A DNA stretch of 64,000 nt from Flavobacterium sp. KS-LB2. Lineage in GTDB: Bacteria; Bacteroidota; Bacteroidia; Flavobacteriales; Flavobacteriaceae. Under the pieces are notes generated by a model. It did no database searches. It was not told the DNA's origin and saw only the letters and a program-made list of their open reading frames with translations. The stretch spans positions 3,224,001 through 3,288,000 of the forward strand of contig NZ_CP145904.1 of assembly GCF_036895565.1 (NCBI RefSeq), given 5' to 3'. Made by a program: the position numbers and the translations under genes. Positions 26,501 to 35,028 of the stretch are shown one piece after another; positions within the stretch are counted from its first letter, which is position 1; each line of letters starts with the position of its first letter.

Positions 26501-27424
26501 TTTAATAACCTCTACAACACCAGTATTAAATCCCAAGCCAGAGAGAAAACTGATATCAATAGAACCATCAATATTCAGACGAACTATTTTATTTGCTAGA
26601 ATTCCGTTATAGGTTACAAAATCACCACCTGCTATAATTTTTCCATCAGTTTGTAAAGCAAGAGCTGATACGCTAGCATTAAAACCTGAGCCAACGACAA
26701 ATGTAGCATCACGACTTCCATCTGTATTTAACCTAATTATTTTACTGTTACTAATCCCATTGAAAGAATCAAATGAACCCGCTAAAACTATCTTCCCATC
26801 AGACTGAAATTGGACTTCTTCTACTACTCCATTAGCCGCGGATCCAGTGATAAAGCCAGCATCTAAATTTCCATTAGGTAAAATTCGGGATACTCGATTA
26901 GCTGTGATTCCATTGTATTTAGTAAAGCTACCTACAATAACCACGCTACCATTAGTTTGCAAAGCTAGTCCATACACTATTCCACTACTTGCAGCTACCA
27001 GAGTATTGAATGTAGTATCAATGGAGCCATCACTATTCAATCGAATTAATCGGTTTGCACTTATTCCATTAAAGGTTGTAAAGGAACCTCCTAAAATTAT
27101 CTTGCCGTCTGGCTGTATTAAAGAACAATACACTTTACCATTAAAACTTGTGCCTAGATTAAATGAAGTATCTTTAGACCCATCTTGAAATAACCTACAT
27201 AAATACGTAGTTATTGCACCGTTAAAATTCAAATAATCACCTCCTACAATCAATTTGCTATCTGTTTGCAAAGAGACCGTTCTAACAGTATTATCAAAAC
27301 CGTCCCCTTGTAAACCATCATCATAAACATTAAATGTTGCATCTGATTTTCCTTGTTGAGAATATGCCTTATTATGAAACAAAAGGCCAAATAGTATCGC
27401 AAAGTAAATTACTGTTGTTTTCAA
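23567..27424 (-). CDS. Large T9SS-exported protein with 14 delta-60 repeats (double propeller)
   Basis: The 1285-residue product has a signal peptide (ends AYSQ), then fourteen repeats of about 51-53 residues (about 24-760) of the delta-60 type, each of the form (L/V)QxDGKIIxGGxFxxYNGxxxNRIxRLNxDGSxDxxF. A spacer containing SCSCSISAGTTVTIPDG follows. A long C-terminal module (about 840-1285) carries TDYTYWSSPV and ends in VVRKVIY, which I read as a T9SS type C sorting domain. Repeats 1-7 and 8-14 align in register, suggesting two seven-bladed beta-propellers. It is probably a surface protein; binding or enzymatic role unknown. It shares the C-terminal module with the next gene. Confidence 0.88.
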   Translation of the reverse strand: MKTTVIYFAILFGLLFHNKAYSQQGKSDATFNVYDDGLQGDGFDNTVRTVSLQTDSKLIVGGDYLNFNGAITTYLCRLFQDGSKDTSFNLGTSFNGKVYCSLIQPDGKIILGGSFTTFNGISANRLIRLNSDGSIDTTFNTLVAASSGIVYGLALQTNGSVVIVGSFTKYNGITANRVSRILPNGNLDAGFITGSAANGVVEEVQFQSDGKIVLAGSFDSFNGISNSKIIRLNTDGSRDATFVVGSGFNASVSALALQTDGKIIAGGDFVTYNGILANKIVRLNIDGSIDISFLSGLGFNTGVVEVIKLNSAGAIMVGGSFTGTYNGVDVNRLTFLSSNGVLDPVFDIGAGPFSASVLDVTNAPDGSWYVGGSFSIFDSQNQGRLAKVDPIGSLDIGYLTAGVGFDNSVLKVLSLSDNKTMAFGSFTKFNGTICNRISRLSEDGSIDSSFNLSGAGANNTVRSAVIQTDNKMVLAGAFTTYNGVIANRITRILPDGLLDPTFIIGLGANNQIYSLALQPDGKIIIAGNFTSYNGVLVNRIARLLPNGILDITFNIGLGADAIVEAVLLQPDGKIILGGRFATFNGVSYNRMIRLNTDGSIDSGFSIGIGFDKNVYTMALQSDNKLIVGGTFLSYGGASAKRILRLNSNGSLDSTFMSGLGFSNGEIRTILVQPDDRILLGGTFSGTYNGIVVKRMLRVLSSGVYDTTFSVNLNGTLFSTCFTPNNKIIIGGSFNSVSGITKHRVARLKLCTNSSVWNGIAWSNGLPSVERTLIFNGNYASLSSVNSCSCSISAGTTVTIPDGNTLGLVFDYSGSGTLVLENNAALYQSEEQVTNTGVIQLKRKTTPILKTDYTYWSSPVSNQKLIDVSPNTPSDKFYSFDASLDSWFNEASTAPMTVGRGYIIRGPDSFSGIVRGFHEAVFVGVPNNGLVSIPIGTSDTSNLIGNPYPSAIDANLFINANNGILEGTIYFWTHNTAITNNVYTSDDYAVYNYLGGVGTSASLSSGVNNTKPNGTIASAQAFFVTGINGGGVAKFNNSMRMIGQNSSFFKLNATKKTKTNDIERHRIWLDLYNSEGAFKQILLGYATGATDDFDSLFDGESFNGNEYLDFYSIIQDKNLVIQGRALPFEETDEVKLGYSTTIAGVFTIKIDQADELLARQNVFVEDKSSNRIVNLKNENLTFNTAIGVFNDRFVLRFMDKTLDLDEFEKDKESVVVFNENRQLQVNSTKEFIDEIAIYDLAGRKIYEKNNINEIDFSLLNLVSNNQPLLINIVLQNGHSVVRKVIY

Positions 27425-27582
27425 ATTTGGATAGATTTTAAGCCGCTATTCTAAAATGAGACACCGCTCATAATTTCAGCGTAGATTAATAATATCTATA
27501 AATATAAAGACAATGATCGCTCCTCACAATACCCACATTTAGTGATATTTAGCCTGAAAAAAAATCGTTTTTAATTATATAA

Positions 27583-27618
27583 AAAATCCCATCCTGAACG
27601 AAACAAGGATGGGATTTT
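27583..27618 (-). terminator. Terminator between the two T9SS protein genes
   Basis: AAAATCCCATCCT pairs perfectly over 13 bases with its complement around a 10-base loop, 31 bases beyond the stop of the upstream gene (27649). The two large genes are therefore probably separate transcripts. Confidence 0.75.
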
Positions 27619-27648
27619 CAATACCGTTATGAAATCATTATATTATTT

Positions 27649-30453
27649 CTAATAAATGACTTTTTTAGAGATTATATTTCCGTTGGTCAATATCACTTTG
27701 ATTATTACTATTTGTTTATTCAAAGTGCCATTTGAAATACTAAATTCATTACTGTTTACAGTTTCTTTATCAAAGACTTTCTTTCCAAGTAAATCAAAAA
27801 CTGTGATTCGTTCTATACTTTCAGCTTCTGACTTTATTTTTAATTCATTTTTATCTTTAGAAATTAAAACCTGATTTCCTGTTTTATCAAAGTCATCAGT
27901 TCCCAGAGTTTTATCAGTATAACGAAGTACAAAACGATCGTTAAAAGACCCTGCTTTTGTTGAAAAATTATACGCTCCTTTATTAAGGTTTTTAATAGTA
28001 TTGGTGGTTTTATCTTCAATAAAAACATCTTCAGAAACTAATATTCCATCCACTTGATCAATACTTATTGAAAAAGCACCCTCAATAGTTGAACTATACC
28101 CCAATACTATTTCATCGTTTTTATCAAATGGCAATGCTCTTCCTTGTATTGTCAAGTTTTTATTATCATTAATACTATAAAAATCTACAAACTCATTCCC
28201 ATCAAAACTTTGTCCATCAAAAGCATTATCATACCCGTTAGTAGCATCAGTAATATATCCAACTAACATCTGTTTGAAAGCTCCTTGAGCATTAGTTAAA
28301 TTAAGCCAAACACGATGTTTCTCGACTGAACTTGTTGTCTTTGATTTTGTATTATTCGTCTTGAAAAATTGAGAATTATTTACACCTAAAGTACCTCCAG
28401 AAACACGCATCTTGTTATTATATATGACATCTCCACCAGTTGCTTTACCCGTAGTGAAAAATCCTTGACCAGCAGCAATCTTACCATTAGGTTTATTTGA
28501 TGTTTGTTCTACTGCCCCTACAAAATTACCAATTCTTGTTGCTGTTCCGCCAGTTAGATTATAAGTAGCATAATCATCAGACGAATAGGCATAAACTCCA
28601 GTCCCTGGATTACTAACACCAATACCTATTGCTGTATTATGAGTCCAAAAATAAAGGGTTCCTTCTAAAACCGAACTATTTGTTTTTAAAAACAAATCTG
28701 TATCTAAAGCGGATGGATAAGGATTACCTATAAGATTCGATGTTTCTCCTACTGAAGAAGGAATGGCAACATTAATGGGACCATTATTTGGAACCCCTTG
28801 AAAAGGAGCTTCATGAAACCCTGGAGGTGGCGTTGTGGCATAATAAGGACCTCTAATGATGTACCCTCGACCTACTGCCATTACATTAGCAGAATCTTCT
28901 TGATTCCAATCATCTGCAGCTGCGTTAAATGAATAAAAAAATTCAGAAGGGGTTTTAATAGAAACATTTTTCAAAATTTGCCCTGCAACCGGTGAAGACC
29001 AATAGGTATAATCTGTCTCTCTACTTGTAGAACTACTTCTCCTGTAAGTTATATTACCTGTATTATTAGCATTATCATTAATTTGTACCAAACTTGAATT
29101 GTTCTCGAAAGTTAAGGTTCCATTTACAGTAAGTTTATCTTGAAGTTTTAGTGTTATTCCAGAATTGACAGTTAAATTTGTACTGGCACTTACCGTGCAA
29201 GAACAAAGTTCCGTATTTGTCGTCAAAGAGATGGGTGCTGCTGTTGGCGCTGTAATAATACCCACTGTTAATAATGTAGGAGGACTTGACCAATTAACTC
29301 CGTCGGATGAAGTAGTCGTTACTATACTATTAACAATAACTGAAGCAGTAGGCGTTGATGTACAAGTGCCATTAGACACAGAGAAAGTATAACTAGCACC
29401 TTGAGCCAAGCCTGCAACAGTTGTAGTAGCACCTGAACCTATTAATCCAGTTAAACCGGCTGTTGCAGGATTTGCAGTTATTGTCCAAGTCCCTAACGGT
29501 AAACCGCTTAAAACTACACTACCCGTTGCTACTAAACAATCTGGATGTTTAATTGATTCTTTTACTGGTACAGCCGGTATAGCATTAACAACTACTGAGA
29601 TTGTTTTTGAATTAGTAAATAAAGCGCTCCCAAAATAGGTTTCACACGTAAGCGTAACTGAGTAATTTCCTGACAAGCTCGCTGTAAAATTTGGATTTTG
29701 GGAAGAGCTTGTAGTAATAACATTATTTGGATCCTTGATTGACCAAGAATAATTTACTCCTGAAGTTGAACCTTCTGAAATTGTTTTTCCTGCTATTCCC
29801 GAATAAGAGCCAAATAAATTAATAGTGCTATTTTGACAAACTGGAGAAATTGAGCTAACATTAGCTACTAATGTACCACCAGATGTATTAACTTGATCGA
29901 ATGTATATTCAGAATTACCTGCACCTTTACATACTGCAAATTTAACAGACCCTAAATAAACAGCAACATTGTTGTTACAAGTTCCATCATCATCAAATTT
30001 ACCAGGAGCATTAATTAATATACTTGTATTTGACGGAAAACGTATTTCATTATTTCCTGAAAATTTAACTAAAGCTGATGCATTAATTTTCACGTTTAAA
30101 GTTAATACATTAATGTCAGCACCTACTGTTAAAACCCCAGAAGTCCCCTCTCCAACAACCAATGAAGAAAAATTATTTGGAGTAGAAGTATTAATGGTTA
30201 TGTTACTTCCATTTCTAATTGTTACGGTACCCGTACCTGCAAACTGTCCAGGATATCCTTGAGGAGAAGTTCCTGAAGGAGTAACCCACGCAGTGCCATT
30301 ATAATATTGCCAACTTGAAAGAGCAGTCCAATTTCCTATTCCTACAGAACGATAATCCCCCGTAATTTGCGCACATAAAATGTTCGCAAAAAACAAACTC
30401 AAAAACAAAAAAACAACACTAAAAAACGTAGGCTTAGGTAAAAGTATTTTCAT
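27649..30453 (-). CDS. Large T9SS-exported adhesin-like protein
   Basis: The 934-residue product has a signal peptide (ends ILCAQ). An N-terminal beta-rich region (about 30-200) holds GNWTALSSWQYYNGTAWV and is rich in Asn, Thr and Val, like other flavobacterial surface proteins. A PKD/Ig-like stretch follows (about 200-290, NYSWSIKDPNNVITTSSSQNPNFTASLSG in short pieces), then a second such region, then the same C-terminal module as the preceding large protein (TDYTYWSSPV, FWTHNTAI, GNEFVDFYSI, RALPFDKNDEI) ending SKKVIY, read as T9SS type C. No catalytic motif was seen; adhesion is a guess. Confidence 0.85.
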   Translation of the reverse strand: MKILLPKPTFFSVVFLFLSLFFANILCAQITGDYRSVGIGNWTALSSWQYYNGTAWVTPSGTSPQGYPGQFAGTGTVTIRNGSNITINTSTPNNFSSLVVGEGTSGVLTVGADINVLTLNVKINASALVKFSGNNEIRFPSNTSILINAPGKFDDDGTCNNNVAVYLGSVKFAVCKGAGNSEYTFDQVNTSGGTLVANVSSISPVCQNSTINLFGSYSGIAGKTISEGSTSGVNYSWSIKDPNNVITTSSSQNPNFTASLSGNYSVTLTCETYFGSALFTNSKTISVVVNAIPAVPVKESIKHPDCLVATGSVVLSGLPLGTWTITANPATAGLTGLIGSGATTTVAGLAQGASYTFSVSNGTCTSTPTASVIVNSIVTTTSSDGVNWSSPPTLLTVGIITAPTAAPISLTTNTELCSCTVSASTNLTVNSGITLKLQDKLTVNGTLTFENNSSLVQINDNANNTGNITYRRSSSTSRETDYTYWSSPVAGQILKNVSIKTPSEFFYSFNAAADDWNQEDSANVMAVGRGYIIRGPYYATTPPPGFHEAPFQGVPNNGPINVAIPSSVGETSNLIGNPYPSALDTDLFLKTNSSVLEGTLYFWTHNTAIGIGVSNPGTGVYAYSSDDYATYNLTGGTATRIGNFVGAVEQTSNKPNGKIAAGQGFFTTGKATGGDVIYNNKMRVSGGTLGVNNSQFFKTNNTKSKTTSSVEKHRVWLNLTNAQGAFKQMLVGYITDATNGYDNAFDGQSFDGNEFVDFYSINDNKNLTIQGRALPFDKNDEIVLGYSSTIEGAFSISIDQVDGILVSEDVFIEDKTTNTIKNLNKGAYNFSTKAGSFNDRFVLRYTDKTLGTDDFDKTGNQVLISKDKNELKIKSEAESIERITVFDLLGKKVFDKETVNSNEFSISNGTLNKQIVIIKVILTNGNIISKKVIY

Positions 30454-30754
30454 AAAAATATTTATATCAATTTGGCGGCAAAATCTATTTTATTGTAGGT
30501 TATTCCAAAAGAAAAAACTTACTTTAAAACAAATTAAAAAAAACAAATTTTAGAAACACAATAAAGTCGTCAATATGCCTTTTTAGTCGTTGTAATACCA
30601 TTTTGAAAGAATTTGAAAATCTTCAAGTTATAAAATAATTTATAGTCTTTAGACAGTAAAATAGGATGCAATTAGTAAGAACTATTATTTTTTACACTAA
30701 ACAATTTCATTTTACCGTTTATAAATACTTAAATTTCCAGCTTAAAATCAAACC

Positions 30755-31234
30755 ATGAATCCCGTTTATTCCATAAAAGAGGCCATCCATAAAATAGAGC
30801 ATTATTGCGCTTATCAAGAGCGCTGTCATGAAGAAGTCGTACAGAAGTTACGAAGCATGAAAATGGATTCTGATGAAATCGACACTATTTTAGCACACCT
30901 GATCAAAGATAATTATCTGAATGAAAGTCGTTTTGCCTGCAGTTTCGCGCGAGGAAAACACCGCATCAAGTTTTGGGGAAAAATAAGAATTGTAAACGAA
31001 TTGAAATTTCGAAAAATCACGCAGTACAATATTAATTTGGCACTAAAAGAAATCTCTACTGAAGAATATTTATCGACTTTTCATACGCTGGCAGAAAGAA
31101 ACTGGGAATCCATTTTGGAAACCAATAATCTAAAGAAACGAAAAAAATGCTGTGATTATTTATTACGCAAGGGATTCGAGAGCAATTTAGTTTATGAAAA
31201 AGTGAAAGAGCTGGAGAATTTAAAAGAAGAATAA
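30755..31234 (+). CDS. recX: RecX family regulatory protein
   Basis: RecX binds RecA filaments and restrains recombination. The 159-residue product is mostly helical with three three-helix repeats, and shows the typical pattern HYCAYQERCHEEVVQKLRSMKMDSDEIDTILAHLIKDNYLNESRFACSFARGKHRIKFWGKIRI (positions about 18-80; given in pieces: CHEEVVQKL, NYLNESRFA, KFWGKIRI). Length and composition suit the family. It stands between a divergent T9SS gene and the convergent biotin operon; recA is not in the window. The 301-base gap before it is AT-rich and shows no other feature. Confidence 0.88.
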   Translation: MNPVYSIKEAIHKIEHYCAYQERCHEEVVQKLRSMKMDSDEIDTILAHLIKDNYLNESRFACSFARGKHRIKFWGKIRIVNELKFRKITQYNINLALKEISTEEYLSTFHTLAERNWESILETNNLKKRKKCCDYLLRKGFESNLVYEKVKELENLKEE

Positions 31235-31249
31235 AATAATTACAAAAAA

Positions 31250-32425
31250 TTACAAACTCAAAAGCACACTCACCGCATTTCCACCAAAACCTACGGCGTT
31301 AATCAATACTTTTCTGATTGGTTTGGTTTGAATTTGTGCTTTCGCAAAAGGAACGCCAACGAACCTATTGTGTTGCATCATCAGTATTGCAAATTCCATA
31401 CTCAATATTCCTGAAGCACCAAATGTGTGGCCGATTTTCCATTTATTAGTAGTCAATAAAGGCAGGCTTTCGCCAAAGATTTTTTCAATCGCTTTATATT
31501 CTGTCAAATCACCTTTTATGGTTCCTGGTGCATGCATCACAATGACATCAACTTCAGATGAATCAGTATTTTGCAACGCCATTTTCATTGATTTTTGGAA
31601 GCAAGTTGCTTCCGCAGAAATAGAAATATTATGTTCCAAAACCTCAGTAGCATAACCAATTCCTTCAATGTAAGCCAAGGAATTTGCTTTTTTCCCTATT
31701 TCGAGACAACAAACTCCGGCACCTTCGCCAAGAATCATCGTGTTTTGCTTTTTATCTAAATCGAGTGCACGATTTGGCCATTCGACAAGCTCAGGATGAT
31801 AATTATTGACATTAGAATAAATTTTCAGTGCACGCATTTGGGCAATCGTAAAATCCGTTAATGGCGCTTCACTACCACCCACTAAAAACTTATCAGCCAT
31901 TCCCGCTCTAAGCCAAGCCACTCCATTTAATACTGAGTGTAAAGCGGTTGAACACGTGATAGAATGCGATATTTCAGGGCCGGAACTTTGTAAATCATGG
32001 GCGACCCAAGAGGAAATATTCCCCAAAGTAGTCGTTGGCGAAGACAATGTTTGTGCTTTTCCAGTTTTTAAATATTCTTGATAATGCTTTTCAAATAAAT
32101 CTGTCGCACCACGAGACGAACCAATGTTAATTCCAAAAATATCATTTTGTGTCCAACCCGCATTTTGCATCGCTTTTCGCGAAGCCGCCATGGCATACAA
32201 AACTGATTTATCTAGGAATTTGTATTTGCTGTCTGATGCTGTTAAGTCGGCAACCACTTGTTCAGAATCACTGTCCAGCTTAGCAACAAACGTTTTCTTA
32301 TGGTCTAAAACATGTTCCGTAAAACAATGATTTTCATCAAGATATTTTTCCCAAATAGCCTCAGGTGTATTTCCTAAAGGTGAAATGGAAGCTATAGCGG
32401 TTATGGAGATTATTTGTTGTTGCAA
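31250..32425 (-). CDS. Beta-ketoacyl synthase-like protein at the end of the biotin operon
   Basis: The 391-residue protein has the thiolase-fold ketoacyl-ACP synthase (KAS I/II) layout with a complete catalytic set: Cys158 in HSITCSTALHS, His298 in VMHAPGTIKGD, and His333 with Lys residues in KWKIGHTFGASG. The C-terminal NAVGFGGNAVSVL is also typical. The start is a TTG at 32425; an in-frame stop lies five codons upstream and no in-frame ATG precedes the domain. It is 155 bases behind bioA, on the same strand. It could extend acyl chains for pimeloyl-ACP formation, or belong to another lipid pathway; neither is shown. Confidence 0.85.
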   Translation of the reverse strand: MQQQIISITAIASISPLGNTPEAIWEKYLDENHCFTEHVLDHKKTFVAKLDSDSEQVVADLTASDSKYKFLDKSVLYAMAASRKAMQNAGWTQNDIFGINIGSSRGATDLFEKHYQEYLKTGKAQTLSSPTTTLGNISSWVAHDLQSSGPEISHSITCSTALHSVLNGVAWLRAGMADKFLVGGSEAPLTDFTIAQMRALKIYSNVNNYHPELVEWPNRALDLDKKQNTMILGEGAGVCCLEIGKKANSLAYIEGIGYATEVLEHNISISAEATCFQKSMKMALQNTDSSEVDVIVMHAPGTIKGDLTEYKAIEKIFGESLPLLTTNKWKIGHTFGASGILSMEFAILMMQHNRFVGVPFAKAQIQTKPIRKVLINAVGFGGNAVSVLLSL

Positions 32426-32580
32426 GTGGATAATTTTTTATTTTGTTTCGCGAAAATTCAAAAAGAAAACTCGAAGATGCGCTACATCTTACTATTACAA
32501 AAGAAAATTTTTAATCCTCTTTCGTTGTGAGTCGCTGCGTTTTCTTTGTGAATCTTTGTATAATAACTTTGGAGGCAAAA

Positions 32581-33852
32581 TTAAACTATTTCTAAAGCAT
32601 TTTCGACTACTTGATACACTTTTTGCAACTGCTCATCGGTAATAATATAAGGAGGCAAAATGTAAACAATATTACCCACTGGACGCAGAATCACACCATT
32701 TTCGATAAAGAAATCATAGAGTTTATTACGCAGTGTTCCATAGTAACTGGCTGAACTTTCGGTTTTTATTTCTAAAGCAAAAATGACTCCCAATACACGA
32801 GTTGTAACTACTTTTGGATGAATTTTTATATGTTCTTGAAATTCCAAATGACGTTTATTCACTCTACTAATATTAGCTTTCATTTCATCCGTTTCCAACA
32901 ACTCCAAACTAGCCAAAGCCGCCGCACAACCTGTTGGATTAGCTGTAAAGGTGTGTCCATGAAACAATGCTTTGTTAATGTCGTCATCATAAAAAGCATC
33001 GAATAAATCCTGAGTAAAAGTCGTAATCGCCATAGGAATAGTTCCTCCGGTCAATGCTTTGGACAGACACATCATGTCTGGTTTTTCCACCAAATAATCC
33101 GTTGCAAAAGTTTTTCCGGTTTTGCCAAAGCCTGTCATCACTTCATCCGCAATAGTTAAGACATTATTCTCCTGACAAATTCGCATTAATTTATCTAATG
33201 ATTCCGGTTCGTACATCACCATTCCTGCGGCTCCTTGAACCAATGGCTCAAAAATAAAACCCGCACAATTGTTGTTTTTTATAACAGATTGTAAAGCATC
33301 ATAACTTTCCTGCTCCTGTCCTTTAACGGGAACTGGAATCCGAACCACATCAATAAACATTCCTTGAAAAGCTTCTATAAAAAACGAGATTCCGCTTGCT
33401 GCCATAGCACCAAAAGTATCGCCATGAAAAGCATTTTCGAAAGCAATTATCGTAGTTCTCTTTTCTCCTTTATTGAAAAAATACTGTAAAGCGACCTTAA
33501 TCGCAACTTCAACAGCCGTAGAGCCATTATCAGAAAAGAATATTTTTTGTTGGTTTTTTGGTAAAATTTCCATCAATTTCTCTGCTACCAAAATAGCGGG
33601 TTCATGTGTAAATCCACCAAATAACACATGTTCTAAAGTCGTGAGTTGTTTGTAAATTGCATCTGCAATAAATGTGTTGGAATGTCCGTAAGGATTCACC
33701 CACCAAGAGGCGATTGCATCAATATATTCCTTATTATTTTCGTCCCAAAGCAAAGCGCCTTTCCCTTTTTTAATGGCAATTGGCAACGCTGCTGTTTTGT
33801 GTTGGGTATACGGATGCCAAAGATATTGACCGTCTCTTTCTGTTAAGTTCAT
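32581..33852 (-). CDS. bioA: Adenosylmethionine--8-amino-7-oxononanoate aminotransferase
   Basis: BioA makes 7,8-diaminopelargonate from KAPA using SAM as amino donor. It is a PLP fold-type I enzyme: HPYTQHKTA near the N terminus, SDNGSTAVEVAIK, the AFHGDTFGAM motif, DEVMTGFGKTGKTFA, and the PLP lysine in MCLSKALTGG. From the ATG at 33852 the product is 423 residues. A longer in-frame start at 33933 adds a hydrophobic stretch not expected in this cytoplasmic enzyme and overlaps a promoter element, so it is rejected. It follows bioD by 84 bases. Confidence 0.95.
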   Translation of the reverse strand: MNLTERDGQYLWHPYTQHKTAALPIAIKKGKGALLWDENNKEYIDAIASWWVNPYGHSNTFIADAIYKQLTTLEHVLFGGFTHEPAILVAEKLMEILPKNQQKIFFSDNGSTAVEVAIKVALQYFFNKGEKRTTIIAFENAFHGDTFGAMAASGISFFIEAFQGMFIDVVRIPVPVKGQEQESYDALQSVIKNNNCAGFIFEPLVQGAAGMVMYEPESLDKLMRICQENNVLTIADEVMTGFGKTGKTFATDYLVEKPDMMCLSKALTGGTIPMAITTFTQDLFDAFYDDDINKALFHGHTFTANPTGCAAALASLELLETDEMKANISRVNKRHLEFQEHIKIHPKVVTTRVLGVIFALEIKTESSASYYGTLRNKLYDFFIENGVILRPVGNIVYILPPYIITDEQLQKVYQVVENALEIV

Positions 33853-33856
33853 TTTG

Positions 33857-33864
33857 CAAAGATA
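33857..33864 (-). promoter_or_regulatory. -7 element next to the bioA start codon
   Basis: TATCTTTG on the minus strand ends only 4 bases before the bioA ATG, implying an internal promoter with a nearly leaderless message. A TTG lies 14 bases upstream, shorter than usual. Confidence 0.4.
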
Positions 33865-33865
33865 A

Positions 33866-33930
33866 AAGAAGCAAGCTACAAGAAGCGAGAAAAACATAAA
33901 AACAAGTCTTGATTCTTTCTTCTTGATTCT
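33866..33930. repeat. Period-14 micro-repeats between bioD and bioA
   Basis: AAGAAGC occurs at 33866 and 33880, and CTTGATTCT at 33908 and 33922, each pair 14 bases apart. The tract fills most of the 84-base gap. Confidence 0.4.
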
Positions 33931-33936
33931 CAATTT

Positions 33937-34554
33937 TTATAAACTGAATAGATTTTCTCTAAATCGGTCTGCGTATTCTTTAATTACATTTTGGTCAAAA
34001 TAGGGTTCTTGTTCTATTCTTCCAATACTCTTTATGCCAGTTTTACTTAAAATTATTTCCTCAGTAGCTTTATTTTCATCACCGGAGAAAACTATTCCCG
34101 CAACTGCAATTTTTCTATTTTGCAAGGCTTCAACTGTCAATAATGTATGATTGATGCTTCCTAAATAATGTCGCGAAACCACAATCACTTTATAATCCTT
34201 TTGGATTAAATCAATCACACAATCAGTATCATTTAATGGTACGAAAACACCTCCCGCACCTTCAACAACCAAATGATTTTCTGTTTTGGGTTCAATAATT
34301 TTCTTTAAATCAATCACAATTCCGTCCAATTCAGCTGCAAGATGTGGACTTGCAGGCGTGTTCAAAGCATAGCTATTGGGATGAATCACTGTTTTTTCAT
34401 TAGACAAAAATGATTTGACTTTATGACTGTCGGAGTTTTGTAAATCGCCTGCTTGAACAGGTTTCCAATAATCAGCTTCTAAAGCTTCTGTAATAATGGC
34501 TGACGCGATGGTTTTGCCAACATCGGTTCCAATTCCTGTTATAAATAGTTTCAT
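33937..34554 (-). CDS. bioD: Dethiobiotin synthase
   Basis: BioD closes the ureido ring of dethiobiotin using CO2 and ATP. The 205-residue product has the P-loop GIGTDVGKTIASA near the N terminus, YWKPVQAGD (catalytic lysine region), and the switch motif EGAGGVFVPL. Length is normal. It lies between the DUF2007 gene (56-base gap containing a repeat) and bioA in the biotin operon. Confidence 0.95.
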   Translation of the reverse strand: MKLFITGIGTDVGKTIASAIITEALEADYWKPVQAGDLQNSDSHKVKSFLSNEKTVIHPNSYALNTPASPHLAAELDGIVIDLKKIIEPKTENHLVVEGAGGVFVPLNDTDCVIDLIQKDYKVIVVSRHYLGSINHTLLTVEALQNRKIAVAGIVFSGDENKATEEIILSKTGIKSIGRIEQEPYFDQNVIKEYADRFRENLFSL

Positions 34555-34560
34555 AAGTTT

Positions 34561-34604
34561 GGCACACGGATGACACAGATTGAACTGATTGTCACGGATT
34601 TTTT
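34561..34604. repeat. CACGGAT repeat tract between the DUF2007 gene and bioD
   Basis: CACGGAT at 34565 and 34593 (28 bases apart) and CACAGAT at 34574 fill the gap, followed by a T run. Similar 'cacggat/cacagat' words are, to my knowledge, widespread in Flavobacterium intergenic DNA. Confidence 0.45.
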
Positions 34605-34610
34605 AAAAAT

Positions 34611-35021
34611 TTATTTAAATTCAAATTTGCAATTATCACATTTGTATTTATACTTAGAATAAAATGGCATTGCAATTAAAAAAACGGAAAAAAGAAACAC
34701 CAAAAATGATCTTAAATCTTTGATAGAAGTTACCATGTCTATTTGTTCTGCACCACATTTTGGACATTTTCTCAATTTTTCGTTATCATCTAATGAATAC
34801 TGACTAATGTTTGAAAAAATATCGGTCGCTTTTTCAAAATCATTATTTTGAACAAAAAGCTTGACACCTCCAACAGCATTACTGTACAATGGATTTGAAT
34901 CTACCATATTATTATCGCGCATAAATACTTCAACACCTTCGGATTCTAATTTCCCTTTGAAGATGATTGCCTCAGAGGAATATTGAAAAATCGCTATTTT
35001 TTGAAAAGTGCTTTCTTCCAT
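34611..35021 (-). CDS. DUF2007 protein with zinc ribbon and membrane segment
   Basis: The 136-residue product has an N-terminal DUF2007-like domain (about residues 5-75: IAIFQYSSEAIIFKGKLESEGVEVF and SNAVGGVKLFVQNNDFEKA), a CPKCG pair (about 84-88), a membrane helix (about 104-123), and a final CDNC pair. The four cysteines could form one zinc ribbon split by the helix. It lies between bioF (7-base gap) and bioD on the same strand, so it is co-transcribed with biotin genes. Its role there is unknown. Confidence 0.8.
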   Translation of the reverse strand: MEESTFQKIAIFQYSSEAIIFKGKLESEGVEVFMRDNNMVDSNPLYSNAVGGVKLFVQNNDFEKATDIFSNISQYSLDDNEKLRKCPKCGAEQIDMVTSIKDLRSFLVFLFSVFLIAMPFYSKYKYKCDNCKFEFK

Positions 35022-35028
35022 AATTTAT

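Noticed and set aside
24000..27300. Possible DNA-level tandem repeat array
   Set aside because: The periodicity is that of diverged protein repeats inside one gene; the DNA copies are too different to be an unstable tandem array or CRISPR.
33853..33933. N-terminal extension of bioA
   Set aside because: It encodes a hydrophobic stretch unlike BioA, contains the promoter element and the micro-repeats; the ATG at 33852 gives the normal start.
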